This document shows, in pieces, positions 32,865 through 35,381 of a DNA stretch of 35,381 nucleotides. Source of the stretch: CAZJCK01 sp964544635. Its GTDB lineage: Bacteria > Zixibacteria > MSB-5A5 > GN15 > FEB-12. The number at the start of each line of letters is the position of its first letter. The stretch's first letter is position 1. The notes under the pieces were generated by a model. The model had not been told where the DNA came from and ran no database searches. It saw nothing but the letters and a program-made list of their open reading frames with translations. The position numbers and the translations under genes were made by a program. The stretch lies in assembly GCA_964544635.1 (NCBI GenBank), contig CAZJCK010000034.1:1-35381 (forward strand), given 5' to 3'.

Positions 32865-32890
32865 GGCAGCCTGGCACGGCTCAGGCTGCC
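32865..32890 (-). terminator. Stem-loop after the lipoprotein gene
   Basis: GGCAGCCTG (32865-32873) pairs perfectly with CAGGCTGCC (32882-32890) with an 8-base loop, 12 bases past the stop codon at 32903. On the - strand no U-run follows, so it may end transcription only weakly or protect the 3' end. Confidence 0.5.
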
Positions 32891-32902
32891 CGGAGCGATT
32901 TT

Positions 32903-33796
32903 CTACTCGATGGTGAAGCGGGTGAACAGGTCGCGGCCGGTAACCGACTCCGACACAAAGGCGTACTCGCCGGCGGGAAGCAAGGCCGTGAAGTAGGCCG
33001 TATGCCCAACCGGCATCTCCTGTGCGCCGCCGAAGAACGATGTCGGCGCGGGCGACTGCATGCCCTTGAGATTCATCCAGTCGAGCCAGGCGACGACGGA
33101 GTCGAGTTCGGTGTCGTCGTCGACGGCAATAATATGTATGTCGTTGCCGAGGCCCACGGCTGGATGTTCCTGGAATTTGACGGCGAAGACGTTGCGCCCC
33201 TTGTAGAGTTCACCGGAGGTGGTCAGTTGCGTATTGGTGAGGGTGATGGTCATGTTCTGGCGGGGAGGCTGTGTTTCGGAGACGGCGTCAGTGACGACGA
33301 GGGAATCGATCATACCGAGGGTTGAATGAAACGTACCCTGTTCCTTGATGTAGCATTCCATGACATAGGTAGCGGGCGGAAGGTTGAGTGTGACGGTTTG
33401 TGAATCGCCCATGCTGATGATGCCGGAGCCACCCATCTGGCGGACATCGGTGAAGTACCAGGGCGGCGTCAGCTCGAGCAACAGGTTGATGGCATCCTGG
33501 CGTGCCATGCCGTCGGCGAGGGAGTCATGGACCGTTTGAAACGCCTCCGGTACCCGGCTTATATAGGTGCTGTAAGAGATCGAATCGGGCAACTGGCTGA
33601 GCAGGAAAAAGTGCTCGGTATGACCGGCGTTCTTAAACTTGAAGGTGTTCCAGCCGGACGGAATGGTATCGGTGAAGAAGAATGCAAAGTCTTCGGCGAC
33701 GACATCGACAATTCGTTCCTCGCCGGATTGGCCGCAGCCAAAGAGAAGGGCTGCGATTATGGTCAGTATAAGTGTTCCTGCAGTTATCTGTTTGAT
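32903..33796 (-). CDS. Lipoprotein with two cupredoxin-like domains; non-canonical ATC start
   Basis: Usually this frame would be called from a TTG at 33592 (229 aa), but it stays open to 33838 and the added 68 codons give a textbook lipoprotein signal: KQITAGTLILTIIAALLFGC (lipobox LFGC, Cys21). The only start with a ribosome-binding site is ATC at 33796-33794, six bases after AAGGAGG; no ATG, GTG or TTG precedes the signal. Total 297 aa. Residues about 30-170 look like a cupredoxin-like beta-sandwich (IPSGWNTFKFKNAGHTEHFF) with possible copper ligands His59/His62, Cys148, His157 and Met162. Residues about 180-297 look like a second, ligand-less copy (GRNVFAVKFQE, LPAGEYAFVSESV). Predicted to be anchored in the periplasm. 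Function unknown. Confidence 0.75.
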   Translation of the reverse strand: MKQITAGTLILTIIAALLFGCGQSGEERIVDVVAEDFAFFFTDTIPSGWNTFKFKNAGHTEHFFLLSQLPDSISYSTYISRVPEAFQTVHDSLADGMARQDAINLLLELTPPWYFTDVRQMGGSGIISMGDSQTVTLNLPPATYVMECYIKEQGTFHSTLGMIDSLVVTDAVSETQPPRQNMTITLTNTQLTTSGELYKGRNVFAVKFQEHPAVGLGNDIHIIAVDDDTELDSVVAWLDWMNLKGMQSPAPTSFFGGAQEMPVGHTAYFTALLPAGEYAFVSESVTGRDLFTRFTIE

Positions 33797-33933
33797 GGCG
33801 AACCTCCTTGTTATTGGAGGTAGTCTATGCCGGATTGATCACGGCCGCAAGGCTATTGTCGTAAAAGTTGATCTATGAAAAACGCCAGTCGCTCCCCGTT
33901 CCTCCGCCAGGGCGGCGTAGAAGCACCTGCAGG

Positions 33934-33959
33934 CCGGAACGTCCCGCCGGGACTTCCGG
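33934..33959. repeat. Strong stem-loop, 11 bp with one bulged base
   Basis: CCGGAA (33934-33939) pairs with TTCCGG (33954-33959); GTCCC (33941-33945) pairs with GGGAC (33949-33953) around a 3-base loop, with C33940 bulged. It is one of two hairpins in this spacer and could be a REP-type element or a factor-independent 3' end on either strand; no U-run is present. Confidence 0.45.
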
Positions 33960-33995
33960 TGCTCTTTGTATGCAAGCGAACCCCGGAACTCTCCC

Positions 33996-34030
33996 CCCGG
34001 CAATCGCCGGGCTTGAAATTTCGGGCTACG
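33996..34030. repeat. REP-like element with 6-bp stem and GGGCTACG tail
   Basis: CCCGGC (33996-34001), AATC loop, GCCGGG (34006-34011) is followed by CTTGAAATTTCGGGCTACG. The tail matches 32822-32835, so the two look like members of one repeat family flanking the lipoprotein gene. Confidence 0.4.
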
Positions 34031-34069
34031 ACTTTTCAAGGGGCTTGAGATGCCGGGTGATTCAGACGG

Positions 34070-34588
34070 CTACTTGCGGGTTTTGAACCACTCGGCCGGG
34101 TCTTCGGCAAACAGGAGACAGGACTTCAACAGGCGGCCGTGCATCTTCTCTTCGTCGATCAGCCACTGATACATCTTCTTGATGCGCGGGTTGCTCGACT
34201 CAAGCATCTTTTGCTCGTAGAAGTCCTCGGCGCCATTCTCGAACTCGAGCGCCATCTTGTAGGCCTCGATATCGGAGTCGGTGCTCTTGTAGGTTTCACG
34301 GATTTGTGAGAGCTTGTTGTTGAATTCGGCGAGACGGTCCTCGGCGGTACTTTCTTCGACTTCCGGCAGCTGGTCGCTGTCGCCTTCGAGCTCGAGCGAC
34401 TGATAGAATCTCTCGATCTTCTCGATGTGCTTGTCTTCCTCTTTTGCCAGAAACTCGAACGTCTGCCGGGCCAGGTCGCTGTTGGTCTTCTCGGCGGCTT
34501 CCAGGAAAAACTGCCGGCCTTCATGCTCCAGCTTAAGAGCGATGCGCAGCGGTTCGAGGAGTTGTTCAGTCGGTACGCGGTCGTTCAT
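34070..34588 (-). CDS. Ferritin-like (rubrerythrin-type) diiron protein, second copy
   Basis: A 172-aa four-helix-bundle protein with the same ligand pattern as the protein at 24938: Glu21 (LEHEGRQFF), E51-x-x-H54 (EEDKH), Glu115 in the third helix (FENGAEDFY) and E147-x-x-H150 (DEEKMH). No rubredoxin-type Cys pairs. A charged loop (SLELEGDSDQLPEVEESTAEDR) of about 20 residues joins the two helix pairs. It has no signal peptide. ATG 34588 lies 24 bases after the ABC-permease stop, so it probably belongs to that operon. Identity to the other copy is limited to the helices. A role in iron or oxidative stress is inferred. Confidence 0.9.
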   Translation of the reverse strand: MNDRVPTEQLLEPLRIALKLEHEGRQFFLEAAEKTNSDLARQTFEFLAKEEDKHIEKIERFYQSLELEGDSDQLPEVEESTAEDRLAEFNNKLSQIRETYKSTDSDIEAYKMALEFENGAEDFYEQKMLESSNPRIKKMYQWLIDEEKMHGRLLKSCLLFAEDPAEWFKTRK

Positions 34589-34612
34589 ATGGTTATCCGT
34601 TCGTTAACAAAG

Positions 34613-35381
34613 TTAATAGTCCTTACGCCGAAAGAGCATTATGGCGACGGCGTAGATTACGGCAGTGAGGACGAGCGTTGACCAGAGGGGCATCCAGTCA
34701 AGGCCAGGACGTCCGGCCGCAACCTCGATCGCCAGGTCACCGATTTCCGATGACTTCGGTGTAATATGATATAACCCTGTTAACAGTATGTCCAGCGCCT
34801 TGGATCCAATCCATTCGATAAATGGTTCGCGCAGGCGGAGCAGGTTTTGCAACACCCAGGTGATGAATATAGCCATGAAAGTGACGACCGTTGATCCGGA
34901 CAGGATGCCGACAAGGGCAACTATGCTGAGCCAGATGGCGAGGCTGATCAGTTCGAAGGCGAGGATCCAGAGCACACCGGCGCCAAAATTGCCGTGGACG
35001 GCGTAGACGGCGGCGAGTACCAGACCGCCGGCGACAACGACGGTGCCCCCGTAGATGAGCCAGACGGCGATCAGCTTTTTGGACATCAGGCCAAATCGAG
35101 AAAGCGGCTTGGAAAGGTAGAACTCGGCCCGGCCGCGGCTGAACATGTTGGGGAGGATGCCGCAGCATGAGGCGACGGCCAGGAATGTCAGTATCGAGAT
35201 GAAAGCCGCAAAGACCGACATCATCGGATTGCCAAGGGCTTTATTGAGGTCGGCCATCGACATTTCAGCGTCCTGGCCCGTTTGCATCTGGATATTGGCA
35301 TCGGAAGTAAGCCCGACAATCAGCAGCAGTATCAGCGTAATGACGCCGAACAGCCAGAGGATGCGCCGCGCCAGCAGTTCA
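34613..35381 (-). CDS. ABC-2-type transporter permease, partial (5' end off window)
   Basis: The frame stays open to the window edge; the ATG at 35287 is not the likely start. Codons from the edge encode a hydrophobic segment (RRILWLFGVITLILLLIVGL), the usual first helix of an ABC-2 permease. The remaining about 224 residues hold five more hydrophobic segments and the amphipathic loop FSRGRAEFYLSKPLSRFG, typical of the ABC2_membrane family (short half-transporters). The ATPase should be encoded upstream, off the window. A ferritin-like gene follows within 24 bases. Substrate is unknown. Confidence 0.85.
   Translation of the reverse strand, partial: ELLARRILWLFGVITLILLLIVGLTSDANIQMQTGQDAEMSMADLNKALGNPMMSVFAAFISILTFLAVASCCGILPNMFSRGRAEFYLSKPLSRFGLMSKKLIAVWLIYGGTVVVAGGLVLAAVYAVHGNFGAGVLWILAFELISLAIWLSIVALVGILSGSTVVTFMAIFITWVLQNLLRLREPFIEWIGSKALDILLTGLYHITPKSSEIGDLAIEVAAGRPGLDWMPLWSTLVLTAVIYAVAIMLFRRKDY

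Larger units (their letters stand above)
33797..34069. other. Palindrome-rich non-coding spacer
   Basis: 273 bases with no gene. It holds the ribosome-binding site of the lipoprotein gene (AAGGAGG on the - strand) and several strong palindromes listed separately. A weak CCGCC/GGCGG palindrome lies at about 33904-33915. Base composition is more GC-rich and repetitive than nearby genes. Confidence 0.5.

Noticed and set aside
33590..33592. TTG at 33592 as start of the lipoprotein gene
   Set aside because: It would cut off an in-frame lipoprotein signal peptide and the first half of the cupredoxin-like domain, and has no ribosome-binding site.
1..35381. Search for tRNA, rRNA, CRISPR, insertion sequences and phage genes
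   Set aside because: No T-loop-like GGTTCGAATCC context with a cloverleaf, no regularly spaced repeats and no transposase or integrase motifs were seen by eye.

Overview
This window is a chromosomal stretch from a bacterium with a GC-rich genome (by eye in the high 50s % GC), densely packed genes, many GTG starts and many overlapping stop/start pairs. No rRNA, tRNA, insertion sequence, phage gene, integrase or CRISPR array was seen. Several traits point to an uncultured Gram-negative lineage of the Fibrobacteres-Chlorobi-Bacteroidetes (FCB) type, perhaps Zixibacteria or a relative: very large secreted proteins with a C-terminal PNP-type sorting-like domain, an FHA/PP2C phosphatase next to a Ser/Thr kinase with TPR repeats, periplasmic lipoproteins, and membrane proteins fused to TPR domains. 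This placement is an inference from gene style, not a phylogenetic result.

Left part (1-10187, + strand): the 3' part of an M16-type peptidase-like protein lacking the zinc motif, closed by a strong terminator, then three tandem paralogs (about 890, 890 and 875 aa) of a large secreted protein. All three have a signal peptide, a Ca-loop-like DxDxDG segment, an FN3-like region, a VYPNPY-type C-terminal domain and the same tail (QIGK-x-MLIM). They are likely one transcription unit.

Middle left (10180-16129, - strand): an operon reading FHA-GAF-PP2C phosphatase, then a transmembrane Ser/Thr kinase with TolB-like and TPR regions, then an MFS transporter. Phosphatase and kinase overlap at stop/start, so they look like a coupled signalling pair. 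Divergent from it (16293-22021, + strand) is a run of six genes: periplasmic isoaspartyl methyltransferase-like lipoprotein, DUF547 lipoprotein, DPM-like GT2, GT-C membrane glycosyltransferase, CesA-like membrane GT2 and a DUF2064 nucleotidyl/glycosyltransferase-like protein. The last four overlap one another and resemble a small lipid-linked glycan pathway.

Middle right (22026-29594): a solitary cheW (- strand) with a clear intrinsic terminator and a sequence matching a sigma-28 promoter; a DUF72 protein (-); an M29 aminopeptidase and a ferritin-like protein (+); and two tandem paralogs with polytopic GT-C-like N-terminal halves and TPR C-terminal halves.

Right part (29598-35381, - strand): an operon of M20 dipeptidase, an SDR lacking the usual YxxxK, and an EamA transporter; a lipoprotein with two cupredoxin-like domains whose only plausible start is a non-canonical ATC codon; a palindrome-rich spacer; a second ferritin-like protein; and an ABC-2 permease running off the window edge. 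The observations most worth following are the triplicated secreted family, the tandem GT-C/TPR pair, the kinase/phosphatase pair, the overlapping glycosyltransferase run, the ATC start and the sigma-28-like cheW promoter.
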